Of a stretch of DNA of 64,000 bases, positions 16,713 through 25,438 are shown in pieces. Every line of letters starts with the position of its first letter. Position 1 is the first letter of the stretch. Under the pieces are notes generated by a model that searched no databases, had not been told where the DNA came from, and worked only from the letters and a program-made list of their open reading frames with translations. A program made the translations under genes and the position numbers. The stretch comes from Natrinema versiforme (GTDB lineage Archaea > Halobacteriota > Halobacteria > Halobacteriales > Natrialbaceae), in the NCBI RefSeq assembly GCF_005576615.1, contig NZ_CP040330.1, positions 1-64,000 on the forward strand, given 5' to 3'.

Positions 16713-17369
16713 ACTATGTGGTATGTCTTGCCGTATCGTTCAATAAGGGTTGATCGCAGGTAGTTCGTACCTATAAGTGATGACCGACGAGACGGTCCGC
16801 AGAGACCGCCGACGGCTCGAGGTGGGAATCAAGCCGCGTCGCTATCGACGGACGAGCTCGAGGCGCGTCGCGAATGGGAAGACCAGTACGTCGGTGGGTT
16901 GTTGTCGGACAGGGAGTCGAACCGGCGGCTGCCGCGGTTGAATGGTACGGATACACGCGACCGGTGGGCTTTTTCTGCCGCCCGACCAACCGGATGGGTG
17001 TGGTCTCTGACCACTTCACGTACGGCTGAATTACGTGGCTAAACAAGAGAGTCAGCAGGGGTGAGAATCGATCACTCCGAAAGTGAAAGCGGCGTTCGCG
17101 ACAGGCGGCATTGCCCTGATAGGACAGGGAAATCATCTTGGCTGGATGTTCGTTGCCGTCGCGATCGCCGCACCGACTGAGGAATCGGCCGACGACTAAT
17201 CTGACCGTGGCCGCGGTCAGATTCCTTTTCTCGATCGAGTGTAGGCTGCGTTGGTATGCCGACTGGCCTACAGGTAGTAGTAGTAGTACCACCACCAAAA
17301 AGTATTGCTATACTTTCTCCCGATTGCATAGCCTAGAAATGTCCACGCGACCGATAGACGGTTTCAAAC

Positions 17370-17403
17370 GGCACTGTCTAGTTGAGCCGGTTTGAGAAAC
17401 GAG
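17370..17403. mobile_element. Solo terminal relic of an IS6-type element
   Basis: GGCACTGTCTAGTTGAGCCG followed by GTTTGAGAAACGAG matches the end of the decayed element at 43.6 kb (minus strand: AGTTGAGCC, TTTGAG, AACGAG with the same spacing) and its other end GGCGCTGTTTAG. There is no transposase nearby. The surrounding gap 16713-17516 holds the two divergent promoters of the betaine genes and some fragments of open frame with no family match. I see nothing else there. Confidence 0.5.
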
Positions 17404-17516
17404 CCCCGGAGACTGCCAACCGCCGTTCCCGACCCGGTCGCTCGCCGACGCTTCAAAAAGGCACGATATGAGACGGACTAACAATCAAGGGCTGTGTCGT
17501 CGAATCGGTCGGCAGT

Positions 17517-18665
17517 ATGAGCGCGAGCGAAGACCGATACGACGTCGTCGTGATCGGCGTCGGCGGGATGGGCAGCGCGACGACGGCCCACCTCGCCGAC
17601 CGCGGACTCGATGTGCTGGGACTCGAGCGCTACGACGTGCCCCACACGATGGGCTCGTCACACGGCATCACGCGGATCATCCGGCGGGCCTACTACGAGC
17701 ACCCCTCCTACATTCCGCTGATCGAGCGGGCCTACGAGCTCTGGGACGATCTCGCGGCGGAAACCGGCCGCGAGGTGATCCACCGGACGGGCTCGATCGA
17801 CGCCGGCCCCTCGGACAACGTCGTCTTCGAGGGATCGCTGCGCTCCTGCGAGGAACACGACATCCCCCACGAAGTGCTCACGAGCGAGGCAGTCTCCGAG
17901 CGGTTCCCCGGCTACGACCTCCCGGAGGGGTACAGAGCGTTGTACCAGCCCGACGGCGGGTTCGTCGTCCCCGAACAGTCGATCGTCGGCCACGTCGAGA
18001 CGGCCCAAGCGGCGGGTGCCGAGGTCCGCGCCCGCGAGCGGGTCCTCGAGTGGGAGCCGACGCCCGACGGCGGCGTCCGGGTCGAGACCGACCGCGGCAC
18101 CTACGCGGCCGAGCGGCTGGTGCTCGCCGCCGGGGCGTGGAACTACAAGTTCACCGACGCGCTCTCGGGCCTCGCGGTCCCCGAGCGGCAGGTGCTCGGT
18201 TGGTTCCAGCCCGACCGCCCGGCGACGTTCGAACCGGAGAACTTCCCGGTCTGGAACCTCAAAGTGCCCGAGGGGCGGTTCTACGGGCTGCCGATCTACG
18301 ACGTGCCGGGGTTCAAGATCGGCAAGTACCACCACCGCGACGAGCGGGTCGATCCGGACGACTACGACACCGAGCCCGGTCCGGAAGACGAGCGACTCCT
18401 CCGCGAGGTCACGACGAACTACTTCCCCGAGGCGGCCGGGCCGACGATGCGGCTCGCGACCTGCATGTTCACGAACTCCCCCGACGAGCACTTCATCCTC
18501 GACACGCTGCCCGACCACCCGCAGGTGGCCGTCGGCGCGGGCTTTTCGGGCCACGGATTCAAGTTCGCCAGCGTCATCGGCGAGATCCTCGCCGATCTCG
18601 CGGTCGACGGCGAGACCGACCACCCGATCGAGATGTTTCGGCTGGATCGGTTCGACGACGAGTAG
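17517..18665 (+). CDS. Monomeric sarcosine oxidase / N-methyl amino acid oxidase
   Basis: FAD-dependent amine oxidase of 382 residues, expected to demethylate sarcosine (or N-methyl amino acids) to glycine, formaldehyde and hydrogen peroxide. The N-terminal Rossmann motif is VVVIGVGGMGSATTAHL. SSHGITRIIRRAYYEHP and TCMFTNSPDEHFILD, which holds the Cys used for covalent FAD in MSOX, are close to the monomeric sarcosine oxidase/SolA family. It lies between the Rieske oxygenase and the DMGDH-like gene, consistent with betaine breakdown. N-methyltryptophan oxidase activity is the main alternative. Confidence 0.85.
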   Translation: MSASEDRYDVVVIGVGGMGSATTAHLADRGLDVLGLERYDVPHTMGSSHGITRIIRRAYYEHPSYIPLIERAYELWDDLAAETGREVIHRTGSIDAGPSDNVVFEGSLRSCEEHDIPHEVLTSEAVSERFPGYDLPEGYRALYQPDGGFVVPEQSIVGHVETAQAAGAEVRARERVLEWEPTPDGGVRVETDRGTYAAERLVLAAGAWNYKFTDALSGLAVPERQVLGWFQPDRPATFEPENFPVWNLKVPEGRFYGLPIYDVPGFKIGKYHHRDERVDPDDYDTEPGPEDERLLREVTTNYFPEAAGPTMRLATCMFTNSPDEHFILDTLPDHPQVAVGAGFSGHGFKFASVIGEILADLAVDGETDHPIEMFRLDRFDDE

Positions 18666-18867
18666 TCTCCCGCCGTTCGGTCCCCGATTCGATACCATCG
18701 ATTCCCCCGCTCACAGCGTCGGAACCGCCGCTCGAGTCGATTTTCGTCGCCGTCGTCCGGTTCGAGTTTCGGTGATCGCGTTCCGATCCCACGCCGTCCG
18801 GTTGTTATACGGCACAGATTATCCACCCGGATAGCTATGCTCGGCCGTCTGGCAGTAACCATGACAC

Positions 18868-21384
18868 ATGAGTACAGGGACCACGATTCCCGACAGCGCA
18901 GGAACCGTTATCGTCGGTGCCGGTTGCGTCGGCTGTAGCGCCGCCTACCACCTCGCCGCCCTCGGGCGCGAAGACGTCGTCGTCGTCGATCAGGGGCCGC
19001 TATTCGAGACCGGCGGCTCCACCTCCCACGCCCCGGGGCTGGTCTTCCAGACGGGCGGCAACAAGCTGATGACGCGGATGGCGTCGTACACGCGCGAACT
19101 GTACGAGGACCTCGAGAGCTTCCGGACCTGCGGGGGCATCGAGGTCGCCTACACCGAGGACCGCTGGGAGTTCCTCAAACGAAAGCGCGAGCGGGGCCAG
19201 TCCTACGGGATCGAGGACGGTGAACTCCTCTCGCCCGCCGAGGTGGCCGACCGCGTTCCCCAGATCGACGAATCGGTCATCCGCGGCGGCTACTACGTTC
19301 CGACGGACGGCAAGGCCCACGCCGTCGACGCCTCGGCCGCGATGGCCGAACGGGCTCGAGCGGCCGGCGTCGAGTTCTACGGCGAGACGACGGTGACCGA
19401 CCTCGCGGTCGAGGGCGGCGAGATCCGGGCGGTCGACACGGACCGCGGACGCATCGCGGCCGACGAGGTGCTGCTGGCAACGAACATCTGGGGGCCGCTG
19501 TTCGGCGACATGGTCGACATCGACGTGCCGCTGGTGCCCTGTGCCCACCAGTACCTCGTCTCGGACGACCTCCCGGAACTCGCGGGCGCGAGCGGCGAGA
19601 TCGAACAGCCGCTGCTTCGGCATCAGGACCGGTCGCTGTACTTCCGCCAGCACGGCGAGCGCTACGGGATCGGTTCGTACAATCACGAACCGCTGCTCGT
19701 CGATCCCGCGGACATCTACGGCCCGGACAAACTCGAGGATCTGGGCCTCGAGTACCCGTCGCTGCGGGAGTTCACGTCGGAGCACTTCTACGAGAACACC
19801 CACCCGGACCACGAGCAGACGGCTTACGACGCGGCCTGCGAACTCGTCCCTTCTCTGCGGGACGCCGAGTTCGAGTCCGGCATCAACGGAATGTTCTGTT
19901 TCACCCCAGACGGGATGCCGATCCTCGGGCCGACCGAGGAGATCGACGGGCTCTGGTGGGCGCTCGCGATCTGGGTCACCCAGTCGGGCGGGGCCGGGAA
20001 CATCGTGGCCCACTGGATGGAAGACGGCGTCCCCCGCCTCGACGGCGAGCGCGTCGACCCCACGGGCGCACATATTTCGCGGTTCCAGCCCCACGCGGGG
20101 TCGCGGGAGTACACGCAGGGTCGCGGCGCACAGCAGTATCAGGAGGTCTACCAACTGATCCACCCGCGCGAACAGCCCGAGGGTCAGCGCGGGCTTCGCC
20201 GGAGCCCGTTCTACCGCCGACAGGACGAACTCGGCGCGGAGTTCTACGACTCAGGCGGCTGGGAGACCCCGCAGTGGTACGAGACGAACGAGGCCCTGCT
20301 CGAGGAGTACGACGTGCCGGACAGGCCCGACTGGCTCGAGCGCGGCTGGTCGAAGGCTCACGGCGTCGAACATCAGGCCGTCCGCGACCGCGTCGGAATG
20401 GTCGACATGACCACCTACACCGGAATCGAGGTGACCGGCGAGGGCGCGACCGACCTCCTCCAGGGGCTGCTGACCAACGATGTCGACGTCTCGCCGGGCC
20501 GGATCCGCTACGCGGCGATGTGCAACGAGGACGGCGGGGTTCTCGCGGACGTGACCGTCGCGCGGCTCGCCGAGGATCGCTACACGGTGTTTACGGGCGG
20601 CGGCAACTCCGCGACGCTGCACTCGCGGTGGATCCGCGAGCACGCGCCCGACGACGGCTCGGTGTCGGTGCGGACCCGCGACTCGGACATGTGCGGCATC
20701 GGCGTCTTCGGCCCCGAGGCGCGCAACGTCCTCTCGTCGCTCGTCGAGACGGACCTCTCGAACGACGCGTTCCCGTTCTACACCGCCGAGGAGACCTACC
20801 TCGAGGGCGTTCCGGTCACGATGCTCCGGCTCTCCTACGCCGGCGAACTGGGCTGGGAACTGTACGCGCCGACGGAGTACGGCGCGCGGCTCTGGGAGCT
20901 GATCGAGGACGCCGGCGAGGAGCACGGCATCGTTCCGATCGGCTGGGCGGCGCTCGACTCGACGAGCATGGAGAAGGGATACCGGCTGTGGGGGACCGAC
21001 GTGACCCCCGAGTACGACCCCTACGAGGCCGGGATCGGTTTCGCGGTCGACCTCGAGACGGACTTCGTCGGGAAAGACGCGCTGCTCGAGGCCCGGGAGA
21101 ACGGGATCGACCGCGAGCTCGTTCCGATCACGCTCGACGAGCGGGGCGCGATCGTCGACACTGGACATCCGGTGCTCGAGCCCGGCGGCGACGACGCGCT
21201 CGGCTACGTCACGCGGGCGGACTATGGCTACTCGATCGACGCCGGGATCGCGTACGCCTACCTGCCGACGAATGACGCCGAACCCGGCCGCGAGGTCGAG
21301 ATCAGTTACGAGAACGAACGCCACGCCGCGACGGTACGGGACGAACCGCTGTTCGATCCCGACCGCGAGAAGCTGATCCGCTGA
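18868..21384 (+). CDS. Dimethylglycine/sarcosine dehydrogenase with GcvT domain
   Basis: An 838-residue fusion of an FAD oxidoreductase and a folate-binding aminomethyltransferase, as in mammalian DMGDH/SARDH. The FAD motif VIVGAGCVGCSAAYHLA is at residue 11, and GGSTSHAPGLVF carries the His used for covalent FAD. The linker domain occupies about 390-440, and GcvT plus its C-terminal barrel occupy the rest (TGIEVTGEGATDLLQG onward). It should oxidise dimethylglycine or sarcosine and pass the methyl carbon to tetrahydrofolate, feeding the SHMT at 25.4 kb. The stop is three bases before the ammonia-lyase start, so they are one operon. Confidence 0.88.
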   Translation: MSTGTTIPDSAGTVIVGAGCVGCSAAYHLAALGREDVVVVDQGPLFETGGSTSHAPGLVFQTGGNKLMTRMASYTRELYEDLESFRTCGGIEVAYTEDRWEFLKRKRERGQSYGIEDGELLSPAEVADRVPQIDESVIRGGYYVPTDGKAHAVDASAAMAERARAAGVEFYGETTVTDLAVEGGEIRAVDTDRGRIAADEVLLATNIWGPLFGDMVDIDVPLVPCAHQYLVSDDLPELAGASGEIEQPLLRHQDRSLYFRQHGERYGIGSYNHEPLLVDPADIYGPDKLEDLGLEYPSLREFTSEHFYENTHPDHEQTAYDAACELVPSLRDAEFESGINGMFCFTPDGMPILGPTEEIDGLWWALAIWVTQSGGAGNIVAHWMEDGVPRLDGERVDPTGAHISRFQPHAGSREYTQGRGAQQYQEVYQLIHPREQPEGQRGLRRSPFYRRQDELGAEFYDSGGWETPQWYETNEALLEEYDVPDRPDWLERGWSKAHGVEHQAVRDRVGMVDMTTYTGIEVTGEGATDLLQGLLTNDVDVSPGRIRYAAMCNEDGGVLADVTVARLAEDRYTVFTGGGNSATLHSRWIREHAPDDGSVSVRTRDSDMCGIGVFGPEARNVLSSLVETDLSNDAFPFYTAEETYLEGVPVTMLRLSYAGELGWELYAPTEYGARLWELIEDAGEEHGIVPIGWAALDSTSMEKGYRLWGTDVTPEYDPYEAGIGFAVDLETDFVGKDALLEARENGIDRELVPITLDERGAIVDTGHPVLEPGGDDALGYVTRADYGYSIDAGIAYAYLPTNDAEPGREVEISYENERHAATVRDEPLFDPDREKLIR

Positions 21385-21387
21385 CCC

Positions 21388-22623
21388 ATGAACCGAGAGC
21401 GACACGCCGTCGCGTTCGAGGACATCGAAGCGGCCCGGGACCGCCTCGACGACGAGTCGGTCGTCAAGCCCACGCCGGTCGAACGGAGCACGTCGCTCGA
21501 CGAACTGACCGGCGGCGAGGTCCACCTCAAGATGGAGCACCTGCAGTGGACGGGGTCGTTCAAGACTCGCGGCGCGTACAACAAGATCGCCCAGTGCGTC
21601 GCCGAGGGCGAGACCGAGCGGGTCGTCGCGGCCAGCGCCGGCAACCACGCCCAAGGCGTCGCGCTCGCCGCGACGGAACTCGGCGTCGACTCGACCATCG
21701 TCATGCCCCGCGGCGCGCCGCAGGCGAAAGTCGACGCGACCCGCGGCTACGGTGCCGACGTCGAACTCGTCGGCAGCGACTTCCGCGAGGCGATGGCACA
21801 CGCGCGGGGACTCGTCGACGACGAGCGGACGACGTTCGTCCACGCCTACGACGATCCGGCGATCGTCGCCGGGCAGGGGACCCTCGGCCTCGAGATGTAC
21901 GACGACCTCTCGTCGGTCGACACGGTCGTCGTCCCGATCGGCGGCGGCGGGCTGATCTCGGGGATCGCGACGGCCTTCGCCGAGCGCTCGCCGGAGACGC
22001 GCATCGTCGGCGTGCAGGCGGCCGGTGCGTCGACCGTCTCCGAGAGCCTCCGGAAGGGAACGGCCGTCTCGCTCGACTCGGTCGACACGATCGCTGACGG
22101 CATCGCGACGGGCGGTATCTCCGACCTGACGCTCTCGCTGATCGAGGACCGCGTCGACGAGGTCGTCACCGTCACCGACGGCGAGATCGCCCGTGCAGTG
22201 CTCCTCCTACTCGAGCGGGCGAAACAGGTGGTCGAGGGGGCCGGAGCGGCGTCGGTCGCCGCGATCGTCAGCGACGAACTCGACGTGCGCGGCGAGACGG
22301 TGATGCCGCTGCTGAGCGGCGGCAACCTCGACATGACGATGTTACAGACGGTGCTCGTCCACGCGCTGACCGACCGCGAGCAACTGTTGCGGCTCCGGGT
22401 CAGGATCGACGACCGACCCGGCAAGATGGAGGAGGTGTCGGGACTCATCGCGGAACGCGGTGCGAACATCCAGACCGTCCGCCACGACCGCTCGGCGCCC
22501 GAACTCGACGTGGGTGAAGCCCACCTCGTCTTCCAGATCGAGACGAGCGGCTCGGGCCAATCGCGGGCGATCGTTCGGTCGATACGCGACCGCGGCTACG
22601 AGGTCAAGCACGTGAACGCGTGA
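21388..22623 (+). CDS. Threonine/serine ammonia-lyase with ACT domain
   Basis: PLP-dependent deaminase of 411 residues converting threonine to 2-oxobutanoate or serine to pyruvate. The PLP Lys lies in WTGSFKTRGAYNKI near residue 57, the Gly-rich phosphate loop in VVPIGGGGLISGIA, and a single ACT-like domain (RVRIDDRPGKMEEVSGLIAE) forms the C-terminus. Length fits the TdcB/ACT catabolic form rather than the 500-residue biosynthetic IlvA. Its tight coupling to the DMGDH gene suggests that serine made from betaine-derived glycine is a main substrate here. That is inference from context. Confidence 0.88.
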   Translation: MNRERHAVAFEDIEAARDRLDDESVVKPTPVERSTSLDELTGGEVHLKMEHLQWTGSFKTRGAYNKIAQCVAEGETERVVAASAGNHAQGVALAATELGVDSTIVMPRGAPQAKVDATRGYGADVELVGSDFREAMAHARGLVDDERTTFVHAYDDPAIVAGQGTLGLEMYDDLSSVDTVVVPIGGGGLISGIATAFAERSPETRIVGVQAAGASTVSESLRKGTAVSLDSVDTIADGIATGGISDLTLSLIEDRVDEVVTVTDGEIARAVLLLLERAKQVVEGAGAASVAAIVSDELDVRGETVMPLLSGGNLDMTMLQTVLVHALTDREQLLRLRVRIDDRPGKMEEVSGLIAERGANIQTVRHDRSAPELDVGEAHLVFQIETSGSGQSRAIVRSIRDRGYEVKHVNA

Positions 22624-22892
22624 CCACGTTTTCGATCCTCCGGATCTCGTTTCGTCACCGAAACCGTCCGGGCCGCTACTATGTTCGGTCCTGAGTATAA
22701 AAGTGGCACCGGTTATTAAGATAAACGTTGATTGATACCCTTGGTATCTTATGCCGTGGTGCATGTCACCATGGAATGGAACGACGCGGAACCGGTGCCG
22801 TCGCGGGGCGACGGTGCGTCCGTCGGCCCGTCAGCGAGTGTGACTGAATCGAACACGACCGCCGTCTCACCGTCGCTGGCGCGTGATCCCCC

Positions 22893-24524
22893 ATGAGCGA
22901 TGCCGATCGCACGACGGACGAAACCGGGCCGATCCGTACCTTTCTCGACGAACTCGACCCCGTCGTCTTCGGGGTCGGCTTCGTCGTCGCCGCGCTGATC
23001 GTCGTGGCGTTTCTCTTCCGGGAGAGTCGAACGCTCGAGGTCATGGAGGGGACGAACGAGTTCCTGTGGACGAGCTTCGGTTGGGCGTACCTCGTGTCGA
23101 TGTTCGCCCTCGTGGCGTTCGTGTTGTACCTCATCTTCGGCCCGTGGGGCAATATCAAGCTGGGGGAGGACGACGAAGATCCGGAGTTCAGTTTCCTCGG
23201 ATACTTCGCGATGTTGTACTCCGCGGGGATCGCCGCCGGTATCGTCTTCTGGGGGCCGGCGGAGGCGATCTTCCACTACTCGACGCCCTCGCCGTTTTCC
23301 GGGGCCGAAGCCGAGTCGACGGGGGCCGCCGTCAGCGCGCTCCAGTACACGTTCTTCCACTGGGGGCTCTCGGCGTGGTCGGCCTACGTGATCGTGGCGA
23401 TCCCGATCGCCTACTTCGCGTACCGCCGGGACGCGCCGCTGCGCATCTCGACGATCATCGGCCCGATCGTCGGGTTCGACAACCTCGACGGCCCGTGGGC
23501 GAAACTCGTGGACGTCCTCGCCGTCTTCGCCACCATCGGCGGCATCGCGACGACGCTGGGGCTGGTCGGCAACCAGTTCCTCATCGGCCTCGAGTACGCC
23601 GCCGGCGTCTCCTTCGGCGACGCCGGCACGGTGCTCGTGATCACGGGGCTGACGGTGGCCTTTACGATCTCGGTCGCGCTGGGCGTCGAGCGAGGCATCC
23701 GCCGCATTTCGTACTTCAACATGGGGCTGTTCGTCGTCCTGACGGCCGCGGCGTTCGTCCTCGGACCGACGGTGTACATCATGACCGTCGGCACGCAGGC
23801 GCTGGGGGCGTACATCAACGAGTTCGTCTCGATGAGCTTCTTCATGGGTGCGGGCGAGACCGGCGGGCAGGGTGCCGACGCCGGCTTCGTCGGCGCGTGG
23901 ACCGTCTTCTACTGGGCGTGGTGGTTCTCGTGGGCCCCGTTCGTCGGCCTCTTTATCGCCCGCATTTCCCGAGGGCGAACCGTCCGGCAGGTCGCCGCCA
24001 CCGGCGTCGTCGCCTCGACGGCCATCACGATCCCGTGGTTCGCGACGATGGGCGGCACCTCGATCTTCATGCAGTCGAGCGGGCAGGCCGACATCCTCGG
24101 CACGCTCGAGGCGTGGGGCTACCAGGAGGCCGTCGCCGGCTACCCGCTGTTCGAGGCGCTGCCGGCCGGCGAGTTGCTCACCGCCCTCTTCTTGGTGCTG
24201 GTGACGACGTTCTTCGTGACATCGGCGGACTCCTCGACGCTCGCGCTGGGGATGCTCACCACCGGGGGCAAGGAGAAGCCGTCGACGATCAACCGGGTCA
24301 TCTGGAGCGTTCTCATGGGGACGCTGGCCTCGCTGCTGATGGTCGCCGGCGGCACCGCCGCGTTGCAACAGGCCGCGATCATCGCCGGCGGCCCCTTCGC
24401 GATCATCACGCTGCTCGCCGTCGGCGTCATGATCTGGGTCTTCGGCAGCCGTCGGGCGGTCTTCCTCCGCGAAGAGGACCGGTCGACCACTCCGACCGGT
24501 TCGGCCGCCTCCGACGACGATTGA
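22893..24524 (+). CDS. BCCT family transporter (betaine/carnitine/choline)
   Basis: A 543-residue secondary transporter with about 12 membrane helices. The family signature is YWAWWFSWAPFVGLF followed by IARISRGRTVR near residue 335, and the Gly-rich helix SAGIAAGIVFWGPAEAIFHY is present. BCCT carriers import betaine and related quaternary amines driven by Na+ or H+. The gap before it (22624-22892) contains a TATA-like GTATAAAA at about 22695 and no gene. The position next to betaine-degradation genes suggests uptake for catabolism as well as osmoprotection. Substrate is inferred. Confidence 0.92.
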   Translation: MSDADRTTDETGPIRTFLDELDPVVFGVGFVVAALIVVAFLFRESRTLEVMEGTNEFLWTSFGWAYLVSMFALVAFVLYLIFGPWGNIKLGEDDEDPEFSFLGYFAMLYSAGIAAGIVFWGPAEAIFHYSTPSPFSGAEAESTGAAVSALQYTFFHWGLSAWSAYVIVAIPIAYFAYRRDAPLRISTIIGPIVGFDNLDGPWAKLVDVLAVFATIGGIATTLGLVGNQFLIGLEYAAGVSFGDAGTVLVITGLTVAFTISVALGVERGIRRISYFNMGLFVVLTAAAFVLGPTVYIMTVGTQALGAYINEFVSMSFFMGAGETGGQGADAGFVGAWTVFYWAWWFSWAPFVGLFIARISRGRTVRQVAATGVVASTAITIPWFATMGGTSIFMQSSGQADILGTLEAWGYQEAVAGYPLFEALPAGELLTALFLVLVTTFFVTSADSSTLALGMLTTGGKEKPSTINRVIWSVLMGTLASLLMVAGGTAALQQAAIIAGGPFAIITLLAVGVMIWVFGSRRAVFLREEDRSTTPTGSAASDDD

Positions 24525-24765
24525 GCGGGGACGCGTCGGAGCGACCGTCTCGGCCTGCGCTCGTCTTTCTCGCTTCGTCTCGGATAGCCGTGATCAGTCG
24601 CGATCCGCTCGCGTGACTCGCGATCCGAGAATACCACTGTGCGTTTCGCTATCGGTCCCGACGAACGATCCGTACAGAATGTATTGATAGCGTCAGCTTG
24701 GACGTGTAACCGTCTGAAAAATCAAGGTCGTTGTTCGTCGCTGTGAGCGACGGTGTGTCTCGGTC

Positions 24766-24972
24766 TTACTGCCGGACGACGTTCGCCGCGCGAGGGCCCT
24801 TCGGTGAGGACTCGATGTCGAACTCGACCTCAGTACCTTCTTCGAGGTCCGGACCGCCGACATCCTCCATGTGGAAGAAAACGTCTTCGTCGTCGTCGAG
24901 GTCGCCGTCATCCGTCGAAATGAAACCGTAGCCGCCTGTGTCGTTGAAGAAATCAACGTTACCGTTTGCCAT
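24766..24972 (-). CDS. cspA: Cold shock domain protein
   Basis: A 68-residue single-stranded nucleic-acid-binding OB fold. The start MANGNVDFFNDTGGYGFIST contains RNP1-like residues (the bacterial KGFGFI is here GGYGFI), and DEDVFFHMEDV is RNP2-like. It ends with GPRAANVV. Proteins of this type are abundant in haloarchaea and often constitutive rather than cold-specific. I chose the ATG at 24972, where the conserved fold begins, not an upstream in-frame start. It is not functionally linked to its metabolic neighbours. Confidence 0.93.
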   Translation of the reverse strand: MANGNVDFFNDTGGYGFISTDDGDLDDDEDVFFHMEDVGGPDLEEGTEVEFDIESSPKGPRAANVVRQ

Positions 24973-25438
24973 TACAAACAAGTGTAGGGGTGACTGAGGG
25001 ATAACCCTTCCGAGAGTCGAGGTACCACGACCCTCCATAATACATTCGACCACATACCTGACGGAGATTTCGAAACCAAGGTTGGTGAAACATAGTTCGA
25101 GAGTTCCTCCAAAGTCGGACAGCAACTTCGTTCAATACAGGCGGAGGCGTTACCGCTGCGGTCGAAACGCAAGCGCTGCACCCGCGAGCGACCGAAGGGA
25201 GTGAGCGGCCTTTTTAGCGTAGATTTTTGCGCCGAGAGGTGAGTGAGCACAGCGAACGAACCCGAGGCGGAAAAAGGTACTTGCGCATCTGTAGTGTGCG
25301 ACTGATTCGCCGAAACTCGAGTGGAAGCGTTTCGCGGAAGAATGCGATAGTATCCTCATACTGCTCGTTCAGGATCGATCCCCGCTCCAGCGGTCTTCCT
25401 GAGACAGTCCCTCGAGTCGACCGCGGCTGTCGCGGCGG
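24973..25438. other. Intergenic region with purine/pyrimidine-biased repeat-like segment
   Basis: Between cspA and glyA there is no credible gene. The first part carries the cspA promoter and leader. Around 25175-25275 is a segment built from CGAGCGA/GAGTGAGCG/GAGTGAGC-type words with GGCCTTTTTAGCG, the sort of intergenic sequence that recurs in many haloarchaeal genomes; no second copy is obvious in this window. A possible transcription-stop role is not supported by a clear hairpin. Confidence 0.4.

Noticed and set aside
16895-16935. tRNA T-loop-like GGTTCGACTCC on the minus strand
   Set aside because: No matching stem, anticodon arm or acceptor stem could be drawn around it, so it is not a tRNA gene or clear tRNA fragment.
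16780-17040. Protein-like frame upstream of the Rieske gene (includes DELEARREWEDQYVGGLLS)
   Set aside because: It looks haloarchaeal in style but has no start codon in a sensible place and loses coherence after 30 residues. At best it is a gene remnant.
17272-17300. GTA trinucleotide run followed by CCACCACC
   Set aside because: It is a short simple repeat without inverted-repeat pairing, and no function can be supported.
25310-25340. CTCGAGTGGAAGCG upstream of glyA as an ORB
   Set aside because: It has the dyad half but no G-string, and there is no origin context nearby.
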